Of a stretch of DNA of 11,682 nucleotides, positions 1 to 7,101 are shown in pieces. Source of the DNA: Hyphochytrium catenoides (Eukaryota; Sar; Hyphochytriomycetes; Hyphochytriales; Hyphochytriaceae). The stretch lies in assembly GCA_900088475.1 (NCBI GenBank), contig FLMG01002728.1:1-11682 (forward strand). Direction: 5' to 3'. Below the pieces are notes generated by a model. The model was not told the origin of the DNA. It ran no database searches and saw only the letters and a program-made list of their open reading frames with translations. How positions within the stretch are numbered: position 1 is the first letter of the stretch; every line of letters starts with the position of its first letter. The position numbers and the translations under genes are program-made.

Positions 1-300
1 TGTGGAGGTGGAAGAGACGACAGTACTCGTAGGCTATGCATAACGTCTAGTATGTAGTTTCTCTGCTTTTTAGTTTCTCCAACCAGTAACTAAATAAAAT
101 TACACAAATACCCACCGTCAACTAAAGCTAAAGTACTGTACTAGTACAGCTATACAAAGGTATTATCATTCTTATATCTGTACGGGATAACGGTACTGGT
201 GCTGGTAGTAGGCTAGGAATTTGATCTATATTCTAAATAAACGAAACTGGTACAGTAGTACTACAGTATAGAAACCTACGGTACTACGGTACCAGCAACT
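1..300. other. AT-rich region with dense GTAC motifs
   Basis: No gene is visible. The stretch is clearly richer in A/T than the rest of the window and lacks the CT/GA repeats found elsewhere. It holds ten GTAC tetranucleotides, starting at 23, 133, 138, 144, 180, 193, 250, 258, 281 and 289, against about one expected by chance. Several lie in larger palindromes: AGTACT three times, GGTACC once, and a perfect 14-bp palindrome at 136-149. A tandem 8-bp repeat, TACGGTAC, occupies 277-292. It could be the tail of an upstream gene, a regulatory region, or a decayed repeat; the sequence does not decide between these. Confidence 0.5.
93..241 (+). terminator. Two AATAAA motifs, possible polyadenylation region of an upstream gene
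   Basis: AATAAA hexamers occur at 93-98 and 236-241 in an AT-rich setting. If the lineage uses the AATAAA signal, these could mark the 3' end of a + strand gene lying left of the window. The hexamer is expected by chance in AT-rich sequence and no coding frame leads into it, so the call is weak. Confidence 0.15.
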
Positions 301-330
301 CCTAGACTCAACTTTGACCACCGGAGGGTT

Positions 331-440
331 TCTTTGCCGTCTCTCTCCCTCTCTTTCTCGCTCTCTCTCCCACTCTCTCTTCTTCACTCTCTCTCTCTCT
401 CACTCTTTCTTCTTCACTCTTTCTGTCTCTGCTCTCCAAA
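331..440. repeat. CT-rich low-complexity tract
   Basis: A nearly pure C/T stretch on the + strand, with a short internal duplication: the block cttcttcactct appears twice within about 40 bases. It begins the pyrimidine-rich leader or promoter region in front of gene 1. Open frames through it encode only Leu/Ser/Phe-rich sequence and are not credible genes. Confidence 0.7.
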
Positions 441-1014
441 ACTCATCACTCACTCCTCCTTCTCTCACCTCTCTCATTTACACACTCGCTTCTTCTGTCC
501 CTCATCCTCTCCGTCTTCAGTCTGTCTGGAAGAGAGAGAAGAAGAGAGAAGAGAGAGAGAACAAGAAGTGCAATGATGAGATGACCAAGGAGAAGAAAAG
601 AAAGACATAGAGGCATTGCCGGTTGTTTTTTGTTGTTAATAAGTGAAAGAAAAAAGGGAGGAGAGACATGGTGGTTACATTCTTCTCCCCAAAAAAGCGC
701 CTTCCCAAAGCTACCCACTTCCCTCTTGCTGTTCCCTTCTTCTCTCCTTCATCTGTTCAGTTCATCACAATCCCTCCTCCAATCCTTGGCTCTCGTCTCA
801 TCTCTCTCCTATGCCCATCTCGCTCTCTGGACCATCTTCCTCCTCTTCCGTGGCGGTTCTTTCTCTTTTCAATACTTTTCCCTGTCTCTCTCGTTCTTCT
901 TTCTTCTCTACTATATACTCATCATCCACTCTTCACGTCGTGGCTCTTCTTAGCTCCCTCTCTTCCTTCCTGTTTGGCCATAGGACTAGGGCCCAGGCCA
1001 ACGGTGAGATAGAG
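441..1014 (+). other. Pyrimidine-rich upstream region of gene 1, no gene seen
   Basis: This stretch is mostly T/C-rich with a short GA-rich island near 530-660. A TATATA motif at 912-917 lies about 360 bases before the gene 1 ATG and could be a TATA box, but the spacing to any start site is unknown. ACG/GTGAGA at 1001-1009 resembles a splice donor and TTTAG at 1124-1128 resembles an acceptor, so a 5' UTR intron of about 125 bases is possible. None of these signals is strong alone. Confidence 0.3.
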
Positions 1015-1128
1015 ATGATAACGAGGAGAAGTAGTCTCGTTCTTGCCAGAAGATGCCGTCCTATCACCTCTGCTTTCACTCTTAAAACTTCCTCGTGGTC
1101 ACCAATTGAGGCACTGTCATCAGTTTAG
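1015..1128 (+). other. Upstream ORF (37 codons) before gene 1
   Basis: ATG at 1015 opens a 37-codon frame that stops with TAG at 1126-1128, about 150 bases before the gene 1 start. Its predicted peptide is basic and Ser/Arg-rich at the start (MITRRSSLVLARR). It could be a translation-limiting upstream ORF if the leader is unspliced, or it could lie inside a 5' UTR intron (donor-like GTGAGA near 1004, acceptor-like TTTAG ending at 1128). No function can be assigned from the peptide. Confidence 0.25.
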
Positions 1129-1278
1129 CAACATTTGGAGAGAGAACTAGAGGCATCACTTTGTTGCCCTCAAGCCTGCTCCATCCCTGCCTCCTATCGT
1201 CTAGGTCTCGCGTTCCTCCTCTCTATTCCTCGAGGAGAAGACAAAGAAGAAAGACAGCCATCCGGACAGGTTACAAGC

Positions 1279-2253
1279 ATGGTCAACTCCGACGGTCGTG
1301 TCATCAGGGCTATCCTGGCCAGTGCCTGTCTGCTCCTCACTGTTCCAGTCGCCACGTCGGCACAGAGCACTAACCTCTCTCTTCTCACCATCAAGAAGTC
1401 TGCGCACCAAAGCGTACGGGGTTTGGAAGCTGTGAAGGCTGCTGCTTCAAAAGCCAATGTTAGCACTGAAGGATTGATGTCTATTGCCATTGACGACGAT
1501 GAGTTTGCGGCCACCGTTCCGCTTCCTTCTTCGTTCTATTTCTTCGGCTCTAACTTTGGTTCTGCGGCGGCAAACGAGAGCGTTTTACATTGGCACCGCC
1601 GTATGGCTTTCCTGTTTAAGAGGAAAGACCAAGAGGTGTTGGATGGTGGCATTGGGCTGGGTTTCTCCGCAGAGCAGACCACATCTCTGCACGTGTCTGA
1701 CAAGGCCGAACAAAGAGGAGACTATCAGGTGATGAGGATGGTAGCGGTGGGAAAGAGTGAAGAGACGCCTGACAGCACCATAAAGATGGAAATCAGGTTG
1801 TTCCGCTCTTCACAAGAGCAACTGATCGAAGTGCAAACCGTCGCAGACACTTCTTCTTCTACCCCGTCCTTTTCACTGGGATCGTACTACTGGGCTGTCA
1901 TTCAAACTGTTAAGGATAATAGGACTGGAGAGTTGGTTGATGAAACAGTTGGGAAAGCTCCCGCCACCTTTTATGAGCAGGGACTGAAAGCGGGAGAGAG
2001 TCTTGTCTATCGAAGCGACGCTGAAGGCAGAAATTGGGAAGTCCTTCCCTATGTCCTTGCAGAAGATTTGCTCAAGGATGGCGCGGACCTTGGCAGTACT
2101 CCTGTTCCCACTGCGGCTCCCACTGCGGCTCCCACTACGGCGACTCCATCTTCTCCTTCTTCTTCCTCCGGAGGTGCGATGCTTTATGCTGGGAGACTAG
2201 CGTCGACGGTGGTGCCAATGGCCCTTCTCTTCATCAATCTTTTCTCTTCTTAG
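1279..2253 (+). CDS. Secreted, probably GPI-anchored one-module surface protein
   Basis: I do not recognise a named family. The 324-residue product starts at the first ATG of the open frame, in strong context (A at -3, G at +4); the frame is open upstream only from a TTG. Residues 8-28 are a signal peptide with likely cleavage after Ala28 (TSA/QS). Residues about 80-257 match the module that occurs three times in the gene at 7102: EIRLFRSSQEQLIEV at 171-185 and LKAGESLVYRSDAEGRNW at 236-253 are the clearest matches. This copy is the most divergent and lacks the RTNALYYSG motif. A Pro/Thr/Ala/Ser stalk (273-297) leads to a Ser/Gly site and a hydrophobic tail (STVVPMALLFINLF) that ends the protein, the usual layout of a GPI-attachment signal. 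Sequons at Asn32, Asn60, Asn99 and Asn214 suggest N-glycosylation. It has no Cys after the signal peptide. A cell-surface role is inferred; the ligand is unknown. Confidence 0.8.
   Translation: MVNSDGRVIRAILASACLLLTVPVATSAQSTNLSLLTIKKSAHQSVRGLEAVKAAASKANVSTEGLMSIAIDDDEFAATVPLPSSFYFFGSNFGSAAANESVLHWHRRMAFLFKRKDQEVLDGGIGLGFSAEQTTSLHVSDKAEQRGDYQVMRMVAVGKSEETPDSTIKMEIRLFRSSQEQLIEVQTVADTSSSTPSFSLGSYYWAVIQTVKDNRTGELVDETVGKAPATFYEQGLKAGESLVYRSDAEGRNWEVLPYVLAEDLLKDGADLGSTPVPTAAPTAAPTTATPSSPSSSSGGAMLYAGRLASTVVPMALLFINLFSS
1516..2049 (+). other. Module copy D (divergent) in gene 1
   Basis: This segment encodes residues about 80-257. Its motif order matches the gene 2 modules: a hydrophobic PLPSSFYFFGSNF strand (FFNG equivalent), an SVLHW strand, the EIRLFRSSQEQLIEV strand pair, and RSDAEGRNW at the end. 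It differs in the middle, where RTNALYYSG is absent, and has an insertion of about 20 residues before LKAGES. It is best read as an older paralogous copy under different constraint. Confidence 0.65.
2095..2250 (+). other. Pro/Thr stalk and GPI-attachment-like tail
   Basis: The coding sequence contains a short tandem repeat (cccactgcggct twice) that encodes PTAA units, then a Ser-rich run, Gly-Gly-Ala as candidate anchor site, a short polar spacer and a C-terminal hydrophobic stretch with nothing after it. GPI signals are known to have this small-residue, spacer, hydrophobic-end layout. The alternative is a single C-terminal membrane helix without a cytoplasmic tail. Confidence 0.6.
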
Positions 2254-2504
2254 TGATGATGGCAGAAGATGAAGCTACTATCGCGTCATTGTTGACAGAG
2301 ATAAGCGTGCTGCATCATGGCGATTAGAGCTAAGTATCAGAAGCAAAGCTTAGATGAAGTGAGGTTATAAGTCTACATATACTTTTTGCATGCAGAGTGA
2401 GTCTTGGTCTCTTCTTCTTCTCCGTTTCTCTGTCTTCCTGCCTCTTCTTACACTCTGTTGAAGGTGCCCAGCGATGAGCCCTGGTAGCTTGAGATGATAA
2501 TCCG
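2254..2504 (+). other. 3' flank of gene 1
   Basis: This is unique sequence that probably includes the 3' UTR. No AATAAA is present in these 250 bases. A GTGAGT at 2397-2402 resembles a splice donor, but it lies after the stop codon and has no obvious partner. No credible open frame is present. Confidence 0.3.
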
Positions 2505-2735
2505 ACAGAGGAGAGAGAGAGAGAGAAGGAAAAGCAAGGAAGAGAGAAGAAGAAGAAGAGCGAAACGGCCAAGATGCGGACTGCTGCTGGGTATCTTCTA
2601 TAGTAGTACAGAGCGGGTAGCTTGAGCACAGGAAATCCTCTATGGGAAAGGAAGAGAAACGTTACAAAAAGAAAGAAAACGAAAGAGAGAGAGAGAGACA
2701 GAGAGAGAGACAGAGAGACAGAGAGAGAGGAGGGT
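2505..2735. repeat. GA-rich tracts with GAGACA units
   Basis: Two purine-rich runs on the + strand, about 2505-2560 and 2655-2733, flank some 95 bases of ordinary sequence. The second contains GAGAGAGACA-type units repeated several times. Their strand bias is opposite to the CT tracts that precede both genes. Frames through them encode Arg/Glu-rich low-complexity sequence and are not called. Confidence 0.7.
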
Positions 2736-3479
2736 TAAAAAGCGCTACGCTGATAGCCAACAACCATTGGCGGCCCAGGAGACTCGGACTACCTACCCAC
2801 CATCCTCGTCGGCTAGTTCCTCTAGAGGCCGCGCCTCTCCCGCCAGCGCTTTCTCCTATCCACCTCCTGGCCCCTATGGCCAGCTAGCTCCAAGAGATAA
2901 AGCGAGAGCTTGTAGTTCAGAGGAGTATATGATGCTACTATTACACGGAGTATCTCACACATAACACCGTGACTTGCACCACAGAGATCACAGTCTGTTT
3001 GCCGCCGCCAGGGTTGTTGAGCGGGCCGAGCGATCGGTGGAATCTTCATCTTCCATGCTGGGGTTCTCCACTTATTGCCTCATCACTGGAAGGGTTCAAG
3101 AAGTTGAAAGTGTTACAGAGTTCAGAGGAGGTCGGCACCACCAGCAGGAACATTGACAAGAAAGCAAAACAACAGGGAAGCCGAACAATGATAGTAGTAG
3201 AGTCGATCTTCGATGTCCTCTTATTCTTCGATAGTTAACATCGCCAGAAAGAAAGAGGAGATTGTTGTCACACAGTTTGACTTTCTTCATCGTTCGGCTC
3301 ATCCGCAGCATCTCCCACTGACGAAGGCCCACGCGTTAAATGACCTTGGAGCTAGTGTTCACACTGGCGTCGCTTGCCTTGGGAGCTTCCTTTTCTTGCA
3401 GCCTGCTCGCTGGATCAAGCGGTAGGAGGAGGAAGGAGGCCCATGGCCCGGGCGGATGAATTAGAGCCGTGTCCTATCT
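2736..3479. other. Unique sequence without a convincing gene
   Basis: Ordinary-complexity sequence. The best open frame (to a TAA at 2962) reads a Pro/Ser/Gly/Tyr-rich stretch, including PPPGPYGQ, then RDKARACSSEEYMMLLLHGVSHT, but it has no ATG before the middle and no family match I can recognise. It might be a small unrecognised exon. No RNA gene was seen. Confidence 0.3.
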
Positions 3480-3485
3480 AATAAA
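3480..3485 (+). terminator. AATAAA motif
   Basis: A single AATAAA 1.2 kb after the gene 1 stop. It is too far to be the obvious gene 1 polyadenylation signal unless the 3' UTR is long, and it may be chance. Confidence 0.12.
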
Positions 3486-3846
3486 GTTACGACGACGAGC
3501 TAAGCTGGTGAATGATTGTTACATCCTCGTTTCTCGTCGACGACTAGCAGTCCTATCACCACCTTCCTACCTAACTAGACACCTATAATCTACCTAAAAC
3601 CTAGTGTTTATGAGCACTAATGGGGACAAGCGCCGCGCGGGACGGGCCGCTCATCACTGTTGTTCGGAACTTCTTCCGTAGGAGGTAACTCTGCGGTGGC
3701 TTCCCTTTTCTATGTTGATGGTTTCCCCTGAATCAGGAGACAGAGGCTCTTGGGGCTGATCGAAGCAAGTTGCCTCTAGAGTGAGCGACGAAGTCAGTGA
3801 CATCCTCTACTAACAGCCGCGCCAGGATCTCCCTGATATTATCCCA
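3486..3846. other. Unique intergenic sequence, nothing identified
   Basis: The sequence has ordinary complexity with stops in all frames at short intervals. I see no gene, RNA gene, repeat or clear regulatory motif here. Confidence 0.4.
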
Positions 3847-4060
3847 TCATGGACAGTCTACCCTTTCTACTCTCTCCTTTCCCTGCGACAACCACCCTTT
3901 CATTCTCTGCCCTTCCCTTCCCTTCCCTTCCTCCTGTGGCAGCACTTCATCTGTCTTTGCCTTTCTGCCTCTCTCTTTGTCTTCTCCTCTTTCTCCTCCA
4001 TGATCTGTCGCGCGCTGTCTCTTACAATGCTCTAAGTAACTCTCTCCCTCGTAGCTAAGA
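3847..4060. repeat. Pyrimidine-rich low-complexity tract
   Basis: C/T-rich sequence including a short tandem cccttcccttcccttcct run near 3911. Open frames on both strands here are Leu/Ser/Pro-rich or Arg/Glu-rich products of the composition. Confidence 0.55.
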
Positions 4061-4185
4061 TTAGTGCGCGTGGGCTGCTGCCCCTCTTCCTGCCTTGCAG
4101 CAGTCTGCTCTTCATCTCTCTCTCTTGGCAAGGTTGTTCCTCCTCTGTTCTTGAAGACCTTACTCGACTCACGAAGAAGCAACCG

Positions 4186-4560
4186 TTGGCAGCGCCGTCT
4201 CGTTGTTGTGTCATCATGGCTTTGGCCGTAACCTCTGTCGTCTCTCTCTTTCTCTGTCTTTCGCTAAGTGTGTCTCTCGTCCTGTCTCTCTCTGTGTACA
4301 TTTATATCAAGTCATGGTCCATGTACCGCTCCGCCAAGAAAACCGCAAGAGATCAACAAGTTTATTTGTCTCGCTCCACCCAGGCCCAGAGTGCCGAAGG
4401 AGGAAGTTGGTTTCTGTCGAAGGAGCACAGTTTTCACGGTGGTGGACGCTGTGCCCATCGCCGTCATCCTTTATATTCCTGCACTTCTCGTCTTCACGGC
4501 TGCGTCTCTCTCCCTCTTTCACCTCGCCTCCATTCCTTGTAACGCTCTATTCCTCCGTTA
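4186..4560 (+). pseudogene. Possible decayed or spliced membrane-protein exon
   Basis: Two overlapping frames give protein-like rather than purely repetitive sequence. One frame, from ATG 4216, reads a hydrophobic segment of about 30 residues, then YIYIKSW and a polar, basic stretch (SAKKTARDQQ). A second frame, ending with a stop at 4559-4561, reads a separate hydrophobic segment (VPIAVILYIPALLVFTAASL). If an intron or a frameshift joins them, a small two-helix protein is possible. Part of the first hydrophobic run is itself CT repeat (SLSLSVSL), so it may be an artefact of composition. No family is recognised. Confidence 0.15.
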
Positions 4561-4726
4561 GCCTGCTGCTGTCTCTGCCATTCGTTGGTTTCCTTTCTAC
4601 TCCTCTTCTTATAGATGAATATCCCTGGCACTCCTCCTTCTTCTCTATCCGCTGCTGCCTGTCTATCAACATTCGGCCACACAGCCAGAGAAGAGCCGAT
4701 CTGCCGTTGCCAATGCCATGAGAAAG

Positions 4727-4815
4727 AAGGAAAGAGAGATGGGAGAGACAGATGGGATAAAATCTGAGAGTAGCAAGCGAGGACAGAAGAGAGAGAGAGG
4801 GAGAGGGAGAGAGCA
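4727..4815. repeat. GA-rich tract
   Basis: Purine-rich + strand sequence of GAGAGA, GGGAGA and GACAGA units, interrupted by some 30 bases of mixed sequence near 4756-4785. It is followed 35 bases later by a CT-rich tract, so the two could pair as a large hairpin in RNA. Confidence 0.6.
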
Positions 4816-4844
4816 GAGATGAACGAGGAGGAGGGGAACCAAGG

Positions 4845-4985
4845 CGACTTTTTCTTTCTTTCTCTAAGACGTCTCTATCTCTTCCTTTCTCTCCTAACTC
4901 TTTCTCTTCAGTTCTCCTCCCCTTTCTCTCTCTCTCTTCCTTTGCCTGTCAACCAGGGGTTTCCTTATGCTTTTTTTGCAGGTTG
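4845..4985 (+). other. CT tract with 3' splice-site-like ends
   Basis: CTAAC at 4894-4898, then 11 pyrimidines or near-pyrimidines and CAG ending at 4911, form a textbook branch point and acceptor. A second acceptor-like site, TTTTTTTGCAG/G, ends at 4981. They suggest this pyrimidine tract could be the 3' part of an intron. No matching donor or convincing downstream exon was found, and CT-rich DNA produces such motifs often. Confidence 0.2.
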
Positions 4986-5137
4986 GTCCGTCATCGGTTG
5001 GGAAATCTGCTCCTAACTCCTTTAATAATGGATACCGCTTCCTCCTCCCCTAGTTCCTAATTCCTCCTGACAGCGGTTGGCTGCTGCTCAGTTTCGCCAT
5101 CCTCCGTCTTAGTACTTTGTTGGGCCGACGACATTTA

Positions 5138-5592
5138 TCTCTCTCTCCGTTTCTCTCGCTGCTCTCTCTCCCTCTCTCTGTCCCCTCTCTCCCCCTCTTT
5201 CTCTCTCTCTCTCACTCCTCTCCCTCTCTCTCCCTCTCTCCCCCCCCCTCTTTCTCTCTCCTCTTTCTCTCTCGCTCCTTCTCTCCCTCTCTCTCCCTCT
5301 CGCTCCTCGTTCTCTCTCACTCCCCACTCCCTCTCCCTCTCTATCTCTTTCCTCTTTCTTTCTCCCTCTTCTCTTTCTCCTTCTCTCTCTCTCTCTCTCT
5401 CTTCCCCTCTTTTTCTCTTCTTTTTTCTCTTGCCTCTCTCCCCTCCCTCTGTCCCTCTTCCCCTCTTTCTCTCCCGTCTCTGTCTCTCTCTCTCTCTCTC
5501 TCCTCCCTCTCTCTCTCTTCCCCTCTTCTTCCCTTCTTTTTCTCTTGCCTCTCTCCCTATTCTCTCTCTCTCTCTCTCTCTCCTATCTTTCT
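5138..5592. repeat. 455-nt almost pure polypyrimidine tract
   Basis: By my count only about 18 of 455 bases on the + strand are purines. It is made of irregular CT, CCT and TTC units. A block near 5401-5441 (cttcccctct ... ttgcctctctccc) recurs near 5517-5557, a shift of about 115 bases, which indicates an internal segmental duplication. Long Leu/Ser frames on the + strand and Arg/Glu frames on the - strand here are translations of the repeat. Confidence 0.9.
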
Positions 5593-6040
5593 GGTCGCCT
5601 CGCTACTCACTCTGTCTCTCACGATCTCCAACAGGTGGCTCTTTTGCTCTCTCTGCCCAACAGACGCACAGATTCCTCTCTTCTCCTGTGACTCCTTCCC
5701 TCTGTCTCTCTCTCACTAACAGGATTCTGACCAATACCTCTGTATCTCTTGGCCTCTCTGTCTCGTCCTCTATCTCGCTCTGTCTTCAACATCCTTTCAA
5801 CAGTTCTCCCTTCTTTCTCTCTGGGTCCCCATTAGCTCCTCCCATTAATTTCGTTATACCCGTGATTGAGTACTTCCAAGCCATTTCGATTACATAGAAA
5901 CCACAATATTTACACCTCTCACAAAATAACTGGGGTGTAGACCTTAAGATCGGTCGTTACAAGAATGCCTCCCGCAGTTTCCGCTAACGGCCAATATCTG
6001 CACTGCTAGGGCAAAAACGCCTATGCTTGGGTCAACAGTT
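5593..6040. other. Mixed intergenic sequence
   Basis: A CT-biased stretch to about 5825 is followed by more ordinary sequence (5830-6040). The frames are Ser/Leu-rich until about 5830. I see no domain, RNA gene or clear regulatory element. Confidence 0.3.
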
Positions 6041-6171
6041 TATTTCTCTCTCTCCCTTCATTCTCTTTCTCCTTCATCGTCTCTCTCTCCCTTCATTCTC
6101 TCTCTCTCTCCCTTCATTCTCTCTCTCCTTCATCGTCTCTCTCTCCCTTCATTCTCTCTCTCTCTCCCTTC
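6041..6171. repeat. 56-bp CT-rich minisatellite, about 2.3 copies
   Basis: The block tccttcatcgtctctctc starts at 6070 and again at 6126, giving a 56-bp period. The second copy follows the first through about 6171. A partial copy precedes it (6041-6069). Each unit contains the words cccttcattctc and ccttcatcgtc separated by CT dinucleotides. Confidence 0.8.
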
Positions 6172-6181
6172 CTCTACCAAC

Positions 6182-6666
6182 CCCGCAATCCTCTGCTAGG
6201 CAGCTTCTTGAGGCGACTCTTCTCTCTCTCTTTCCTGCAACGCCTCTCTTTCCCACTCTGGAACCTCTCTCTTTCTCTCTCTCTCCCTCGCTCCTCTCCT
6301 CTTTTTGTCTCCACTTCTTCCTTCTCTCTCTTACCTTTCTCTCTCTTTCTTGGATACTTTCCTGTCTCTCCCTCCTCTGTCCAGCAGTATTTCCCCGAAT
6401 CTCATATCTTGTCTTCCTGCTATCTTCCCTCCTTTCTTCCCATCTCAATATCAGTCGACTCTCTCTTCTCTGTCTATCGCCCCTATCATCTCAGGGTCAG
6501 CCGAGTGCCAACCTTTATTCTCTTCTCTATCTTAGTTTCTCCCTCTTTTCCTCTTTGGACATTACTCGTGGACAAGGCTCTAGACCGGAAAGGTCTGTCT
6601 ATGACTCTGCAAGAAGGGGCAGGACGGTTATCGACTGAGAGCAAGGGCGGTGCTTCCTGTCCTTGT

Positions 6667-6669
<3 letters not shown>
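6182..6669. other. Pyrimidine-biased intergenic sequence, no gene called
   Basis: CT-rich to about 6475, then ordinary sequence. Two overlapping frames of about 200 codons run through here, but both are dominated by Leu, Ser, Phe and Pro as expected from the base composition and show no domain. The 6540-6665 part is less biased, yet carries no motif I recognise. Confidence 0.35.

Positions 6670-6723
<54 letters not shown>
6670..6723. repeat. (CT)27 microsatellite
   Basis: An uninterrupted run of 27 CT dinucleotides on the + strand, the longest perfect simple repeat in the window. It lies about 380 bases before the gene 2 start codon, in its presumed promoter or leader. Confidence 0.95.
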
Positions 6724-6726
<3 letters not shown>

Positions 6727-6858
6727 TCCGCTGCCCTCTCAACCGTGTCTCTCAGGCATTGTGCTCCCGCGTCTGTCCCTAGGAGGCCCCGATTCATTGC
6801 TCTCAGTCCGCCAATCTCTCTAAAGACTTCGAGTCTGCAGGCGTACGCCTAACAAGAC

Positions 6859-6880
6859 GAGAGAGAGAGACACACACACA
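6859..6880. repeat. (GA)6(CA)5 compound microsatellite
   Basis: Six GA units join directly to five CA units. It sits in the region upstream of gene 2 and would be expected to vary in length. Confidence 0.85.
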
Positions 6881-6930
6881 AAGTTTCTCTCTGAGCAACA
6901 CTGACTACCTCTTCTCCCCCTGTGTCTCCT

Positions 6931-6959
6931 CGCCTCTCTTGCACGAGAGGAGAGAGGCG
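6931..6959 (+). promoter_or_regulatory. Hairpin in the gene 2 leader
   Basis: Perfect 9-bp inverted arms, cgcctctct at 6931-6939 and agagaggcg at 6951-6959, enclose an 11-base loop. An alternative inner stem of 6 bp (6933-6938 with 6945-6950) shares the left arm. The hairpin ends two bases before the ATG of an upstream ORF at 6961, so it could affect scanning. No protein partner or known element is recognised. Confidence 0.35.
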
Positions 6960-6960
6960 C

Positions 6961-7077
6961 ATGGACTATTTCTGCAAGTGGCAGCGACAACATCATAGAG
7001 ATTCTTTCTTCTTCTCTCTCTTACTCTTTCTCCGAGCACATTTCCTTCTCCAGGCACGGTGCATGTACAAGCACTAA
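6961..7077 (+). other. Upstream ORF (38 codons) before gene 2
   Basis: ATG at 6961 opens a 38-codon frame that ends with TAA at 7075-7077, 24 bases before the gene 2 ATG. A second in-frame ATG at 7063 would give a four-codon version. The peptide has a Phe/Leu-rich middle that reflects CT-rich sequence. If present in the mature leader it would reduce initiation on gene 2. Alternatively, ttccttctccag ending at 7052 is acceptor-like, in which case much of it is intronic. Confidence 0.3.
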
Positions 7078-7101
7078 GCTAGTCGCTACTCCGGGAGAAA
7101 G

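Noticed and set aside
314-1128. Overlapping frames of 80 to 160 codons upstream of gene 1
   Set aside because: Composition-driven sequences; the longest begins at a non-ATG codon. Only the short ATG frame at 1015 was kept, as an upstream ORF.
1135-1278. N-terminal extension of gene 1 to 1135
   Set aside because: The codon at 1135 is TTG, and there is no ATG in frame before 1279. The ATG at 1279 has strong context and is followed at once by a signal peptide.
2250-2340. GTGATGA resembling a snoRNA box C after gene 1
   Set aside because: No box D (CTGA) at suitable spacing and no terminal stem was found.
2767-2964. Pro/Ser/Tyr-rich 65-codon frame
   Set aside because: It starts from TTG, lies next to a GA repeat and shows no family motif. 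It is mentioned only as unique sequence.
3085-3105. GGTTCAAG resembling a tRNA T-loop
   Set aside because: No A-box, acceptor stem or anticodon arm fits around it.
5117-5719. 200-codon Leu/Ser-rich open frame and overlapping frames
   Set aside because: It is the translation of the polypyrimidine tract. Both other + frames and the - strand are open for the same reason, and there is no domain-like sequence.
6041-6181. Direct repeats considered as a CRISPR-like array
   Set aside because: The spacer-like parts are themselves CT repeats, the period is a minisatellite and the genome is eukaryotic.
6027-6852. Two frames of about 200 codons before gene 2
   Set aside because: Low-complexity Leu/Ser/Phe sequence crossing a 56-bp minisatellite and a (CT)27 repeat; no conserved motif.
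2254-7101. Transposable element in the long gene gap
   Set aside because: No terminal repeats, target-site duplication or transposase or reverse transcriptase motif was seen in any frame.
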